Origin: IDS-8 sp964491485
GTDB lineage: Bacteria > Pseudomonadota > Gammaproteobacteria > Steroidobacterales > Woeseiaceae
NCBI GenBank assembly: GCA_964491485.1
Contig: CAZBGV010000006.1
Span: 1 to 64,000 of the forward strand
Direction of reading: 5' to 3'
Length of the DNA stretch: 64,000 nt
The position numbers and the translations under genes were made by a program. The first letter of the stretch is position 1, and each line of letters opens with the position of its first letter. Below are positions 8,441 through 17,754 of the stretch, piece after piece. The notes under the pieces were generated by a model. That model had not been told where the DNA came from and searched no databases. It worked only from the letters and a program-made list of their open reading frames with translations.

Positions 8441-8860
8441 ATGCTCCGCATCTCCCGCGACATCGTGATTCCCGCCGAGGAGATCGGGATCGCCGCCGTG
8501 CGCGCGCAGGGTGCCGGCGGGCAGAACGTCAACAAGGTCGCCTCCGCCGTGCACCTGCGTTTCGATGCGCTCGCGTCCCCTTCCCTGCCGGAGGCGGTCA
8601 AGGCGCGCCTGCTCGAGCTGCCCGACCGGCGCATCTCGCGGGACGGCGTGGTCGTCATCAAGGCGCAGCGCTTCCGCAGCCAGGAGCGCAATCGGGAAGA
8701 GGCCCTGGAGCGGCTGGCCGACCTCCTGCGCCGGGCCCTCGAGACTCGGAAGCCGCGCGTGCCCACCCGCCCGAGCCGGCAGGCCCGCGAGCAGCGCCTG
8801 GCCGACAAGGCGCGGCGGGCACGGCTGAAGGAAACCCGCGGCCGGGTGCAGGACGACTGA
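8441..8860 (+). CDS. arfB: Alternative ribosome-rescue factor (peptidyl-tRNA hydrolase ArfB)
   Basis: 139-residue release-factor-like protein that frees peptidyl-tRNA from ribosomes stalled on non-stop mRNA. The catalytic GGQ lies at residues 26-28 in QGAGGQNVNK, followed by the short domain-3 fold (SRDGVVVIKAQRFRSQERN). The tail is long and basic (RPSRQAREQRL...ARRARLKETRGR), matching the ArfB tail that occupies the empty mRNA channel. The ATG at 8441 gives the normal family N-terminus (MLRISRDIVIP); the upstream extension to 8336 is not conserved in character. No operon partners are seen. Confidence 0.95.
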   Translation: MLRISRDIVIPAEEIGIAAVRAQGAGGQNVNKVASAVHLRFDALASPSLPEAVKARLLELPDRRISRDGVVVIKAQRFRSQERNREEALERLADLLRRALETRKPRVPTRPSRQAREQRLADKARRARLKETRGRVQDD

Positions 8861-8928
8861 AGGTCCGCTTGACCGGCGGGGCGCCGGCGTGCTGAAATCC
8901 GGGTACGTTGGTACCCCGGTAACACCGT

Positions 8929-9180
8929 ATGGCCCCCGTCGTCGAACGCGCCCAGACCGGCGTACGCCTCGAGAAATCGCTGCTCAAGGTGCTGAAGGGC
9001 CTCGCGGAATACCACGATTTGTCGCTCGGCGACCTGCTGGAGGGCATCGTGCTGCACGCCTTCGAGGGCAAGACGCCGTTCTCCAGCGACACGCTCGGAG
9101 TCATCGCCGACCTGAAAAGAGTCTACGGCTGCCGGCTCACCGCGGCCGACAGCCATCGCCTGCAGGAGCGATCCGGGTGA
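8929..9180 (+). CDS. Conserved small protein, ribbon-helix-helix-like, first of a coupled pair
   Basis: 83-residue soluble protein without an assigned function. The pattern GVRLEKSLLKVLKGLAEYHD...LGDLLEGIVLHAFEG looks like a strand followed by two helices, reminiscent of ribbon-helix-helix regulators, and ends in a second helical stretch (ITADSHRL-type, here LTAADSHRLQER). Its stop overlaps the GTG start of the next gene (GTGA), so the two are translationally coupled. I recall similar small proteins in distant bacteria annotated as hypothetical. DNA binding is a guess from secondary structure. Confidence 0.7.
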   Translation: MAPVVERAQTGVRLEKSLLKVLKGLAEYHDLSLGDLLEGIVLHAFEGKTPFSSDTLGVIADLKRVYGCRLTAADSHRLQERSG

Positions 9181-9602
9181 GCGCCGCGGCGGCCTCCGCC
9201 GCCTCCGCCGCAGCGTACCTGCCGGGCGTGGCCGAGCTCGAATCCGGCGCGATCGACGGCGCGCGCTTCGATCACGCGGCGCACGTGCACGTGGCGTGGT
9301 GCTGCCTCGAGCGGTACCCGCTGGCCGAGGCGATCGCGCGCTTCACGGCAGGACTGAAAGCCCTGACCCGCCGCCAGGGCGCCGAGGCGAAATACCACGA
9401 GACGGTGAGCTGGTTCTTCATGGTCGTGGTCGCGGACCGCAGGGCGCTGTCGCCGGCCGCGGACTGGGAAACGTTCCGGCGGCAGAACCCCGACCTCTTT
9501 CACGACGCCCGTGCCCTGCTCCGCCGTCATTATTCCGACGGCTGCCTGGCCTCCGCGCGGGCGCGCTCCCGCTTCGTGCTGCCGGACCGGCTCGCGGGCT
9601 GA
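9177..9602 (+). CDS. Conserved hypothetical protein, second of a coupled pair
   Basis: 141-residue soluble protein of unknown function. After an Ala-rich leader (AAAASAASAAAY) comes a helical domain with conserved-looking polar positions: FDHAAHVHVAW, then KYHETVSWFF. The paired histidines (His-x-x-His-x-His and the later KYHET) suggest a metal or ligand site but do not match any enzyme I know. The GTG at 9177 overlaps the preceding stop codon. The upstream partner is small and possibly regulatory. Confidence 0.65.
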   Translation: MSAAAASAASAAAYLPGVAELESGAIDGARFDHAAHVHVAWCCLERYPLAEAIARFTAGLKALTRRQGAEAKYHETVSWFFMVVVADRRALSPAADWETFRRQNPDLFHDARALLRRHYSDGCLASARARSRFVLPDRLAG

Positions 9603-9616
9603 CAGGCCTGGCAGGG

Positions 9617-11293
9617 CTAGGACAGCCCCTCGATGCGGCCTTCGTCGTCGACGTGAATGCCGGCCGCCGACGGTTTCCGCGGCAGGCCCGGCATGGTCAT
9701 GATCGTGCCGCACACGACGACGATGAACTCGGCGCCGGCGGCGAGGCGGATCTCGCGTATCGGCACCACGTGCCCCTTGGGCGCGCCGAGCAGGTTGGGA
9801 TCGGTCGAGAAGCTGTACTGGGTCTTCGCCATGCAGATCGGGTAGCGGCCGTAGCCTTCCGCCTGGTATTGCGCGAACTGGTCGCGCACCTTCTTGTCCG
9901 CGATGATCTCCTCCGCGCCATAGATCGTGCGCGCGATGTGGCGGACCTTGTCCCACAGCGGCATGTCGTCGTCGTACAGCGTGTGGAACTGCGGTGCATG
10001 ACCCTCGGTGAGCTCGACGACGTGCCGCGCGAGCGACACCGCGCCCTTGCCGCCTTCGGCCCAGTGCCGACACACGTGCACCTCGACGCCGAACTCGTCG
10101 CAGAATTCGCGGATCACCTCGATCTCGGCGTCCGTGTCGGCCGTGAAGTGATTGATGGCCACGGCGACCGGCACGCCGAAATGCCCGAGGTTGCGCAGGT
10201 GCTGCCCGAGGTTCTCGCAGCCCTTGCGGACCGCGGCGACGTTCTCGGGCAGAAGACCGTCCTTCGGCACGCCGCCGTGCATCTTCAGCGCGCGCACCGT
10301 GGCGACGAGCACGGCCGCGGCCGGCCGCAGGTGCGCCTTGCGGCACTTGATGTCGAAGAACTTCTCGGCGCCGAGGTCGGCCCCGAAGCCCGCCTCGGTG
10401 ACGACGTAGTCCGAGAGCTTCAGGGCCGTCTTCGTGGCGATGACCGAGTTGCAGCCGTGCGCGATGTTCGCGAACGGTCCGCCGTGCACGAACGCCGGGT
10501 TGTTCTCCAGCGTCTGCACGAGGTTGGGCTGGAAGGCATCGCGCAGCAGCGCCGTCATGGCACCCTCCGCGGAGAGCTGCTTCACCGTCACCGGCTTCTG
10601 GTCGAACGTGTAGCCGACGACGATGTTGCCGAGCCGGCGCTCCAGGTCCTTGAGATCGTTTGCGAGGCAGAAGATCGCCATGATCTCGGAAGCCACGGTG
10701 ATATCGAAGCCGGTTTCGCGCGGCACGCCGTTCGGCCGGCCGCCGAGCCCGATGACGATGTTGCGCAGCGCGCGATCGTTCATGTCGACGACCCGGCCCC
10801 AGGTGACGCGGCGCGGATCGATATTGAGCGAGTTCTCCCAGTGGATGTGGTTGTCGACCAGCGCCGCGAGCAGGTTGTGCGCGGCGCTGATGGCGTGGAA
10901 ATCGCCGGTGAAGTGCAGGTTGATGTCGGTCATCGGCACTACCTGCGCGCGGCCGCCGCCGGCCGCGCCGCCCTTCATGCCGAAGCAGGGGCCGAGGCTC
11001 GGCTCGCGCAGGCAGATCGCGGCATTCTTGCCGATTGCGTTCAGGGCGTCGCCGAGCCCGACGGTGGTGGTCGTCTTGCCCTCCCCGGCCGGCGTCGGCG
11101 AGACGGCCGTGACGAGGATCAGCTTGCCGTTTTCGAGCCCCTCGGAATTGGCGAGCACGCGATAGTCGATCTTCGCCTTGTCGTGGCCGTAAGGGATGAG
11201 GAGGTCGGACGACAGGCCGAGCTTCTTGCCGATCTCCTGGATCGGCAGCAGCTGCGCCTCCCGTGCGAGCTCGATGTCGGTCTTCGGGCTCAT
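9617..11293 (-). CDS. fhs: Formate--tetrahydrofolate ligase
   Basis: ATP-dependent synthesis of 10-formyl-tetrahydrofolate from formate and THF (one-carbon metabolism, cytoplasm). 558 residues, the normal length. The P-loop-like motif PTPAGEGKTTTTVGLGD is near residues 67-83, and LREPSLGPCFGMKGGAAGGG, FTGDFHAI, KMHGGVPKD and GRYPICMAKTQYSFS are all diagnostic. The ATG at 11293 has a GGGGAG upstream. It is monocistronic here, without folD or gcv genes nearby, so the source of formate is not shown. Confidence 0.97.
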   Translation of the reverse strand: MSPKTDIELAREAQLLPIQEIGKKLGLSSDLLIPYGHDKAKIDYRVLANSEGLENGKLILVTAVSPTPAGEGKTTTTVGLGDALNAIGKNAAICLREPSLGPCFGMKGGAAGGGRAQVVPMTDINLHFTGDFHAISAAHNLLAALVDNHIHWENSLNIDPRRVTWGRVVDMNDRALRNIVIGLGGRPNGVPRETGFDITVASEIMAIFCLANDLKDLERRLGNIVVGYTFDQKPVTVKQLSAEGAMTALLRDAFQPNLVQTLENNPAFVHGGPFANIAHGCNSVIATKTALKLSDYVVTEAGFGADLGAEKFFDIKCRKAHLRPAAAVLVATVRALKMHGGVPKDGLLPENVAAVRKGCENLGQHLRNLGHFGVPVAVAINHFTADTDAEIEVIREFCDEFGVEVHVCRHWAEGGKGAVSLARHVVELTEGHAPQFHTLYDDDMPLWDKVRHIARTIYGAEEIIADKKVRDQFAQYQAEGYGRYPICMAKTQYSFSTDPNLLGAPKGHVVPIREIRLAAGAEFIVVVCGTIMTMPGLPRKPSAAGIHVDDEGRIEGLS

Positions 11294-11430
11294 AGTGGCT
11301 CCCCTTCGCGGCGTTCGGCCATCACCGGTGATGCCTTTCGGCGGGATGGCTCCCTCGAGGCCGGCGGAGCGTAATCGATCGGCGGAGACGCGCGCAACGC
11401 GCCGTCACGTGATGAAACGGCGCGTCGGGC

Positions 11431-12690
11431 TCAATTCAAGGGCACCGCCTCGCCCTCGACGATGCGGTGCAGCGTTCCATTCCCGAAATCGACCACGTAC
11501 AGCTCGCCCGCATTGTCCTGCGCGAACGAGGAGATCGACAGCGGCGTGTCGGAGAGCTCTTCGGGCTCGACCACGGGCTCGCTGTCCGACGGCACGGCCC
11601 AGATGCGGCCCGAGCCGAAATCGCCGAAGACATAGAAGCCGACCAGGTTCGGGATCGCCGAGCCGCGGTACACGTAGCCGCCGGTGACCGAGATACCGAG
11701 CGCGTGGCTGTACTCGGTGATCGGATCCAGGTTGTCGAGGCTGCAGCCGGTCGGCGGCTCGAAGCAATGCGCGCCTTCCCGCTCGTCCCAGCCGTAGTTG
11801 CCGGAAAGCTCGACGCGGTCGATCTCTTCCCACTGGTTCTGGCCGACGTCCCCGGCCCACAGCTCCCCTGTCGCCGCATCGAAGCTGAAGCGCCACGGAT
11901 TGCGGAACCCCCAGGCGAAGATCTCCGGGCATTCGAGCTGGCCCTTGCCGTCCGTGCACTGGCTGTTGTTGGCGAACGGGTTGTCGGCCGGTATCGCATA
12001 CGGCGTGCCGCCGTCCACGTCGAGGCGCAGGATGGCGCCGAGCAGCGTCGTCGGATCCTGCCCGTTCTCGCCGGGATCGTTCGCGCCGCCGCCGTCGCCC
12101 AGCCCGATGTACAGCAGGCCGTCCGGCCCGAACACGATGTTGCCGCCGTTGTGGTTCGCATTCGGCTGCGGGAGCGTGAGCACGGGCTCCTCGGAGAGCA
12201 GGTCGAGCCGGCCGCCGCCGTCGACCGTGAACCGGGAGACGACCGATTCGAGCGGCGTGGACGTGCCCGATGCCGTGTACGAAAGGAACACCTGCCCGTT
12301 GTCGGCAAAATCCGGATGGAAGGCCATGCCGAGCAGGCCCGACTCGCTGAAGGAAGCGTTGACCGCGTTGCGCAGGTCCGCGAAAGTTTCGACGTCGTCG
12401 AGCGTGACGCCGGGATCGTTGGGAAACGTGTGGATGAGACCGCCCTTCTCGACGACGAACCAGCGCGAGTCGTCGCCGGGGGGCTGCAGCATGAGGACCG
12501 GCTCCTTGAACGCGAGCCCGGAGAATGCCTGCGCCACGGAGATCGTCGGCGGTTCGTTCGGCGGCTGGTCGGGCGGCTGCGGTTCGTCGGGTGGATTGAG
12601 CGCCACCGAAGAGCCGTCGCATGCCGCGACCGCCAGGGCCGCGACCAGGATGGCGGCCGCCGGCCGCCGCGTCGTATCCGTACCCACCAT
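11431..12690 (-). CDS. PQQ-dependent sugar dehydrogenase-like lipoprotein (beta-propeller)
   Basis: 419-residue secreted protein of the glucose/sorbosone dehydrogenase family. The lipobox (AAILVAALAVAAC) places it on a periplasmic membrane face. After a Pro-rich spacer come propeller motifs typical of the family: FVVEKGGLIHTF, LLGMAFHPDF, NHNGGNIVFGPDGLLYIGLGDGG, FAWGFRNPWRFSFD, WAGDVGQNQWEEID, NYGWDEREG and GGYVYRGSAIP. These contain the usual catalytic His and Ca/PQQ ligands. The ATG at 12690 is preceded by GGGGAGAGG; an in-frame ATG at 12714 lacks one. The substrate is unknown and many relatives are orphan enzymes. Confidence 0.88.
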   Translation of the reverse strand: MVGTDTTRRPAAAILVAALAVAACDGSSVALNPPDEPQPPDQPPNEPPTISVAQAFSGLAFKEPVLMLQPPGDDSRWFVVEKGGLIHTFPNDPGVTLDDVETFADLRNAVNASFSESGLLGMAFHPDFADNGQVFLSYTASGTSTPLESVVSRFTVDGGGRLDLLSEEPVLTLPQPNANHNGGNIVFGPDGLLYIGLGDGGGANDPGENGQDPTTLLGAILRLDVDGGTPYAIPADNPFANNSQCTDGKGQLECPEIFAWGFRNPWRFSFDAATGELWAGDVGQNQWEEIDRVELSGNYGWDEREGAHCFEPPTGCSLDNLDPITEYSHALGISVTGGYVYRGSAIPNLVGFYVFGDFGSGRIWAVPSDSEPVVEPEELSDTPLSISSFAQDNAGELYVVDFGNGTLHRIVEGEAVPLN

Positions 12691-12880
12691 AATCCTCTCC
12701 CCGCCCAAACGCATGGTGCAGCTGCAAGCTTACGGCTCCCGGCGCGCCGGCGCCAAGACCGCCGCGGCCGAGCGGCGCGCCGGGCGCTTCGCACAGGCGG
12801 CCGCGACGCGCGCAAGTGCCGGTTCGCGCGCCCGCCGCCGGTTGCGGTAGAGTGGCGCGAAACTCATGGGGAGCTTGCGT

Positions 12881-14188
12881 ATGTACAGGATCGCCTGCCT
12901 TCTGCCGTTCGTTCTCGTTCTGCTGGTCCACGCGCAACCCGCTGCGGCACGTCCCGACCTCCGCGCCGACTTCGAGGCGATCGAATCCCGGGTGATCGAG
13001 TGGCGCCGCGACATCCACCGGCATCCGGAGCTGTCCAATCGCGAGTTCCGCACCGCGAAGAAGGTCGCGGAGCACCTGCGGGCGCTCGGATTCGACGAAG
13101 TGCAGACCGGCATCGCGCACACGGGCGTCGTCGGTACGCTGAAGGGCGGCAAGCCCGGCCCGGTCATCGCCTTGCGCGCCGACATGGATGCGCTGCCGGT
13201 GCGCGAGCAGACCGGCCTGCCATTCGCGTCCGAGGTCATGGCCGAGTACAACGGCCAGCAGGTCCCCGTGATGCACGCCTGCGGTCACGACACGCACGTC
13301 GCGATGCTGATGGGCGCGGCCGAAATTCTTGCCAGGCACCGCGACGCCCTGGCCGGCACCGTCAAGTTCGTCTTTCAACCGGCCGAGGAAGGCGCGCCGG
13401 CCGGCGAGGAAGGCGGCGCCGCGCTGATGGTCGAGGAAGGCCTGCTCGACGGGCCCGACGCGCCCGAAGCCATCCTCGGCCTGCACGCCTGGCCGGAGCG
13501 GCCGGGCACCCTGAGCTACCGGGCCGGGGCGTTCATGGCGGCCTCCGACGAGCTCGCCATCGATATCAAAGGCCGGCAGACGCACGGCTCGTCGCCGTGG
13601 CACGGCGTGGACCCGATCTACGTCGCGGCGCAGATCGTCACGGCGCTGCAGGGCATTCCCTCGCGCCAGCTCGACATTACGAAGGGACCCGCCGTGATCA
13701 CGATCGGCAGCATCCACGGCGGCGTTCGCGGCAACATCATTCCGGACGACGTCGAGCTCGTCGGCACGATCCGCACGTTCGACGCCGGCGTGCGCGAGGA
13801 GCTGCACGCAAAGCTCAGGCAGACGGTCAGCCATATCGCGGAGGCTTCCGGCGCGAGCGCCACCGTCACCATCGATCCGTACGCTCCCGTCACGGGCAAC
13901 GATCCCGAGCTGCTGCGGCGCATGATGCCGACACTCGAGTGGGCCGCGGGAGAGGGCAACGTGCTCGAGCACGAGCTCATCACCGGTGCCGAGGATTTCG
14001 CGTATTACGAGCAGCGCATCCCGGGGCTGTACCTCATGCTGGGGGTCAACGAGGCAGGAGTCGCACCGGGGGAAGCCGCCTCCAACCATTCGCCGCTCTT
14101 CCACGTGAACGAGGACGCGCTCATCGTCGGCGTGCGCACGCTGGTCGGATTCGCGCTGGACTACGGCGCCGCCGTCGCCGCCAACTGA
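12881..14188 (+). CDS. Exported M20-family amidohydrolase (hippurate hydrolase-like)
   Basis: 435-residue metallo-amidohydrolase of peptidase family M20D. An N-terminal signal (YRIACLLPFVLVLLVHAQPAAA) exports it to the periplasm. The metal site is visible: HRHPELSNREF, ALRADMDALPV, MHACGHDTHVAML, PAEEGAPAGEEGG, a His in LHAWP, and the distal His in NHSPLFHVNEDAL. The dimerisation domain follows ELAIDIKGRQTHGSSPWHG. It should release amino acids from N-acyl or aryl amides. The ATG at 12881 has GGGAG at good spacing; an ATG at 12866 is possible. A strong terminator follows. It is divergent from the PQQ lipoprotein gene. Confidence 0.93.
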   Translation: MYRIACLLPFVLVLLVHAQPAAARPDLRADFEAIESRVIEWRRDIHRHPELSNREFRTAKKVAEHLRALGFDEVQTGIAHTGVVGTLKGGKPGPVIALRADMDALPVREQTGLPFASEVMAEYNGQQVPVMHACGHDTHVAMLMGAAEILARHRDALAGTVKFVFQPAEEGAPAGEEGGAALMVEEGLLDGPDAPEAILGLHAWPERPGTLSYRAGAFMAASDELAIDIKGRQTHGSSPWHGVDPIYVAAQIVTALQGIPSRQLDITKGPAVITIGSIHGGVRGNIIPDDVELVGTIRTFDAGVREELHAKLRQTVSHIAEASGASATVTIDPYAPVTGNDPELLRRMMPTLEWAAGEGNVLEHELITGAEDFAYYEQRIPGLYLMLGVNEAGVAPGEAASNHSPLFHVNEDALIVGVRTLVGFALDYGAAVAAN

Positions 14189-14207
14189 AGCCGCTCGCGC
14201 GCGGCGC

Positions 14208-14247
14208 CGCACGCACCGGGAACGCCCGGTGCGTGCGACGCCTTTTT
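14208..14247 (+). terminator. Rho-independent terminator
   Basis: Perfect 13-bp stem CGCACGCACCGGG / CCCGGTGCGTGCG with an AACG loop, followed by ACGCC and five T. It sits 20 bp after the stop of the M20 amidohydrolase gene. Confidence 0.85.
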
Positions 14248-14289
14248 GCGACGAAACAGCGGTTTCAGATGATGGACGCTGCGGGCTGT

Positions 14290-14340
14290 CCTGCAATCGC
14301 CTGTGCTATGGTCGATGCATCACCAACGTTTGATTGCAGG
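14290..14340. promoter_or_regulatory. Inverted repeat upstream of the Rieske oxygenase gene
   Basis: Perfect 9-bp arms CCTGCAATC (14290-14298) and GATTGCAGG (14332-14340) separated by 33 bp. The right arm ends 5 bases before the oxygenase ATG and covers its likely ribosome binding site. Could be an operator or an mRNA hairpin hiding the start; neither can be shown here. Confidence 0.4.
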
Positions 14341-14345
14341 CGATC

Positions 14346-15581
14346 ATGCAGGACACGCGGAGCATTGCGGAACTCATAGCCGACTACGTGCCGGGGAAAG
14401 CCCTCGAGCAACGCTTTTATACCGATCCGGACATCTACCGGCTCGAGATCGAACGCATCATCACCCGCAACTGGATCATGGCGGGCCACGTCTCGCAGAT
14501 TCCGAAACCGGGCGATTTCTTCGTTACCGAGATGGCGAACGAGTCGGCCATCGTCGTGCGCGGCTCGGACGGCAACGTGAAAGCGTTCGCGAACGTCTGC
14601 CGCCACCGCGGCTCGCTCGTATGCCTCGAGAAGAGCGGCTCGACCCGCAAGTTCGAATGCCCTTATCACGGCTGGATGTACGACATCGACGGCCAGCTGA
14701 CCGCCGCTCGCGCGATGCCCAAAGATTTCGACAAGAAATCGCATGGGCTGCATCCGGTGTCGGTCGAAGTGCTGGGTGGTCTCATCTTCGTCTGCTTCTG
14801 CGACGACCCCCCGTCGCTCGCGGGAGCGAAACGCGATCTGGCCGAACCGTTCGCCATGTTCGGCTTCGAAAACCTGAAGGTCGCCGCGAAGAAGGAATAC
14901 GCGATTCCCGCGAACTGGAAGCTTGCCGTCGAGAATTACCAGGAGTGCTACCACTGCGCGACGGCGCACCCCGACTATGCGCGCATGCACACGCTCATGC
15001 TCGACCGCAGCAAGCGCGAGCGCCTGCAGGGCGGCATGCTCGGGCGGATGGAGGCCTGCGGGCTGCGCCACATCGAGCACGATTACGTCGACACGCACGC
15101 GCGTCCCGGCGAGCAGGGCTACGGTTACAGCCGCACTGCCATGTTCGAGGGATACAAGACCGGCAGCCGCGATGGCGAGCCCGTAGCACCGCTGCTCGGT
15201 GAGCTCAAGGACTATGACGGCGGCGCCTCGGACTTCTCGCTGGGCCCGTTCTCCTTCATGCTGGCCTACAGCGATCACGTCGTCGCCTACGTGTTCAAGC
15301 CGGTCGACCACGCGAACTGCGTGTGCGAGATCTACTGGCTGGTGCGCGGCGATGCGGTGGAAGGCCGCGATTACGACGTGGACGAGCTCACGTGGCTCTG
15401 GCACGTCACGACCCTCGCGGACAAGGAAATCATCGTCAACAACCGCAAGGGCGTGAGCTCGCGCTACTTCCGGCCCGGGCCGTTCTCGACGATGGAGCGG
15501 GCGGAGCAGCGCTTCGTCGAGTGGGTGCTCCAGGAGCTCGCCGGCGGCAAGGACAAGCTGCCGCTGACCCGCACCGCCTGA
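14346..15581 (+). CDS. Rieske ring-hydroxylating oxygenase, alpha subunit (carnitine/betaine demethylase type)
   Basis: 411-residue catalytic subunit of a Rieske non-haem iron oxygenase. The [2Fe-2S] ligands are CRHRG (Cys85, His87) and CPYHGW (Cys105, His108). The mononuclear iron site appears as NWKLAVENYQECYHCATAHPDY (two His), with an Asp expected near the C-terminus. Length and the ENYQECYHC wording match the CntA/GbcA-like group that oxidatively demethylates quaternary ammonium compounds. No reductase or ferredoxin gene adjoins it, so its electron donor must be elsewhere. The ATG at 14346 is used; a TTG at 14334 would add four residues. A stem-loop (15599-15620) follows the gene. Confidence 0.9.
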   Translation: MQDTRSIAELIADYVPGKALEQRFYTDPDIYRLEIERIITRNWIMAGHVSQIPKPGDFFVTEMANESAIVVRGSDGNVKAFANVCRHRGSLVCLEKSGSTRKFECPYHGWMYDIDGQLTAARAMPKDFDKKSHGLHPVSVEVLGGLIFVCFCDDPPSLAGAKRDLAEPFAMFGFENLKVAAKKEYAIPANWKLAVENYQECYHCATAHPDYARMHTLMLDRSKRERLQGGMLGRMEACGLRHIEHDYVDTHARPGEQGYGYSRTAMFEGYKTGSRDGEPVAPLLGELKDYDGGASDFSLGPFSFMLAYSDHVVAYVFKPVDHANCVCEIYWLVRGDAVEGRDYDVDELTWLWHVTTLADKEIIVNNRKGVSSRYFRPGPFSTMERAEQRFVEWVLQELAGGKDKLPLTRTA

Positions 15582-15678
15582 TTTTCGCGCCGCTACGGGC
15601 CGCCGCGCCTTTGCGGCGGCGAACCAATGGCGGATATCCTTGTCGCACTCCGCACCCGTGACGACAAGGATCATCCCC

Positions 15679-17727
15679 ATGAAGCGTCCCTGGCTCACCC
15701 TGACCTGCGCCTTGCTCCTCGCCGCCTGCGACCGCGGCGCCCCGCCTCCGGCCGCCGGCACCGACGCTCCGCCCGCACTCGGCTCCGGCATCGACACCGC
15801 CGGCATGGATACGTCGGTGCGCCCGCAGGACGATTTCTTCTCCTACGCAAACGGCAAGTGGGTCGCCACCACCGACATTCCACCCGATCAGGCCGGCTGG
15901 GGCTCGTTCAACATCCTGCGCGACAACACCCTGGCCCAGCTCAGGGCCATCATCGAGGACGTCTCGAAGGACGCGGGTGCGAGCGAAGGCGCTGCCACGA
16001 TCGGCGCGTTCTACAATGCCTGGCTGGACGAGCAGAAGGTCGAGTCGCTCGGCGCCACGCCGCTGGAGGACCTGTTCGCCCGCATCGACGCGCTCAAGGA
16101 CTTCGACGACGTGGTCGCCTTCTTCGGCGACACGAACGAGCTCGGCCTCGATGCGCCGTTCCAGCTGTTCATCGACCAGGACGTCAAGGCGCCCGATCGC
16201 TACGTCGTCATCACCTGGCAATCCGGGCTCGGCCTGCCGGACCGCGACTACTACTTCGACGAGTCCGACCGCGGCAAGGAGCTCCGCACGGCGTACGTGA
16301 CTTACGTTCGAACCATGCTGTCGCTGGCGGGCTTCGACGATCCGGAGGGTGCGTCGCAGCGCATCATGGCGCTCGAGACGAGTCTGGCGGAGCACCACTG
16401 GGATAAGGTCACCAACCGCGATGCCATCAAACGCTATAACAAGGTGAGCGACGCCGACCTCGGCCGGATGCTCTCCAATTTCGATCTCGACGCCTACTTC
16501 GCCGGCGTCGGCACGGGGCGGCAGGAGTACGTGATCGTGAGCCAGCCCTCCTACATGCAGGCGCTGAACGAGCTGGCCCCGAAGGTCGACATGAACACCT
16601 GGAAGGAGTACCTGCGGCTGCAGGTGCTGACGAGCTACGGCGATTTCCTGTCGAAGGATTTCGCCGACGCGCGCTTCGACTTCTACGGGCGGACGCTGGC
16701 AGGACGGGAGGAGCAGCAGCCGCGCTGGAAACGGGCCGTCGATTCCATCGACGACAACCTGGGCGAGCTGATGGGCCGGCTGTACGTCGAGCGGCATTTC
16801 CCGCCCGAGGCGAAGGCGCGCATGGAGGACATGGTCGCCAACCTGATCCGGGCCTACGAAGAGTCGATCAGGAATCTCGACTGGATGAGCGAGGAAACGA
16901 AGGCGAAGGCGCTCGAGAAGCTCGCGAAGTTCACGCCGAAAATCGGCTACCCGGACAAGTGGAAGGACTACTCCGGGCTCGAGGTCGCGCCGGATGACCT
17001 GGTCGGCAACATCCAGCGCGCGCGCGTCTTCAACCACTACCGCGAAATCGACAAGCTCGGCAAGCCGGTGGACCGCTCCGAATGGTTCATGACGCCGCAG
17101 ACCGTGAATGCCTACTACAACCCGCCGATGAACGAGATCGTGTTCCCGGCCGCGATCCTGCAGCCGCCGTTCTTCATGCTGGATGCCGAGGATGCGCGCA
17201 ACTACGGCGCGATCGGCCTCGTGATCGGCCACGAGATCGGGCACGGCTTCGACGACCAGGGCAGCAAGTACAATGGCGACGGCCAGCTGCAGAACTGGTG
17301 GACGGACGAGGACCGCGCTCGTTTCGAGGAGCGCACGCACGCCCTCGTCCAGCAGTACAACGGCTTCGAGGCGCTGCCGGGCCTGCACGTGAACGGCGAG
17401 CTGACCCTTGGCGAGAACATCGGCGACCTCGGCGGCGCGGCCATTGCCCTGCGCGCCTACGAGCTGTCGCTGGACGGCAGGGAATCGCCGGTCATCGACG
17501 GGCTCACCGGGCGCGAGCGCTTCTTCCTCGGGTTTGCGCAGGTGTGGCGCTCCAAGTACCGCCCGGAAGCCACGGAGCTCAGGGTAAAGAGCGATCCGCA
17601 TTCGCCGCCCGTGTTCCGCGTGAACGGCGTCGTTCGCAACATCGACGCGTTCTACGACACGTTCGGCGTCAGCGACGGCGACGGCCACTGGCTGCCGCCC
17701 GACCAGCGGGTTCACATCTGGCGCTGA
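15679..17727 (+). CDS. M13 family zinc metallopeptidase, lipoprotein (PepO/neprilysin-like)
   Basis: 682-residue oligopeptidase of the neprilysin family. The signal MKRPWLTLTCALLLAAC with lipobox Cys anchors it in the cell envelope. The N-terminal PEPTIDASE_M13_N part contains DDFFSYANGKWV. The catalytic domain contains NAYYNPPMNEIVFPA, the zinc motif HEIGH (about residue 517) followed by GFDDQGSKYN, and GENIGDLGG, which supplies the third ligand Glu. The C-terminus ends VHIWR; family members often end with W. AAGGA is 9 bases upstream of the ATG. It probably degrades short exported peptides. Confidence 0.95.
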   Translation: MKRPWLTLTCALLLAACDRGAPPPAAGTDAPPALGSGIDTAGMDTSVRPQDDFFSYANGKWVATTDIPPDQAGWGSFNILRDNTLAQLRAIIEDVSKDAGASEGAATIGAFYNAWLDEQKVESLGATPLEDLFARIDALKDFDDVVAFFGDTNELGLDAPFQLFIDQDVKAPDRYVVITWQSGLGLPDRDYYFDESDRGKELRTAYVTYVRTMLSLAGFDDPEGASQRIMALETSLAEHHWDKVTNRDAIKRYNKVSDADLGRMLSNFDLDAYFAGVGTGRQEYVIVSQPSYMQALNELAPKVDMNTWKEYLRLQVLTSYGDFLSKDFADARFDFYGRTLAGREEQQPRWKRAVDSIDDNLGELMGRLYVERHFPPEAKARMEDMVANLIRAYEESIRNLDWMSEETKAKALEKLAKFTPKIGYPDKWKDYSGLEVAPDDLVGNIQRARVFNHYREIDKLGKPVDRSEWFMTPQTVNAYYNPPMNEIVFPAAILQPPFFMLDAEDARNYGAIGLVIGHEIGHGFDDQGSKYNGDGQLQNWWTDEDRARFEERTHALVQQYNGFEALPGLHVNGELTLGENIGDLGGAAIALRAYELSLDGRESPVIDGLTGRERFFLGFAQVWRSKYRPEATELRVKSDPHSPPVFRVNGVVRNIDAFYDTFGVSDGDGHWLPPDQRVHIWR

Positions 17728-17754
17728 CGCGCGCCGCAGGCGAAACGGGTCGAA

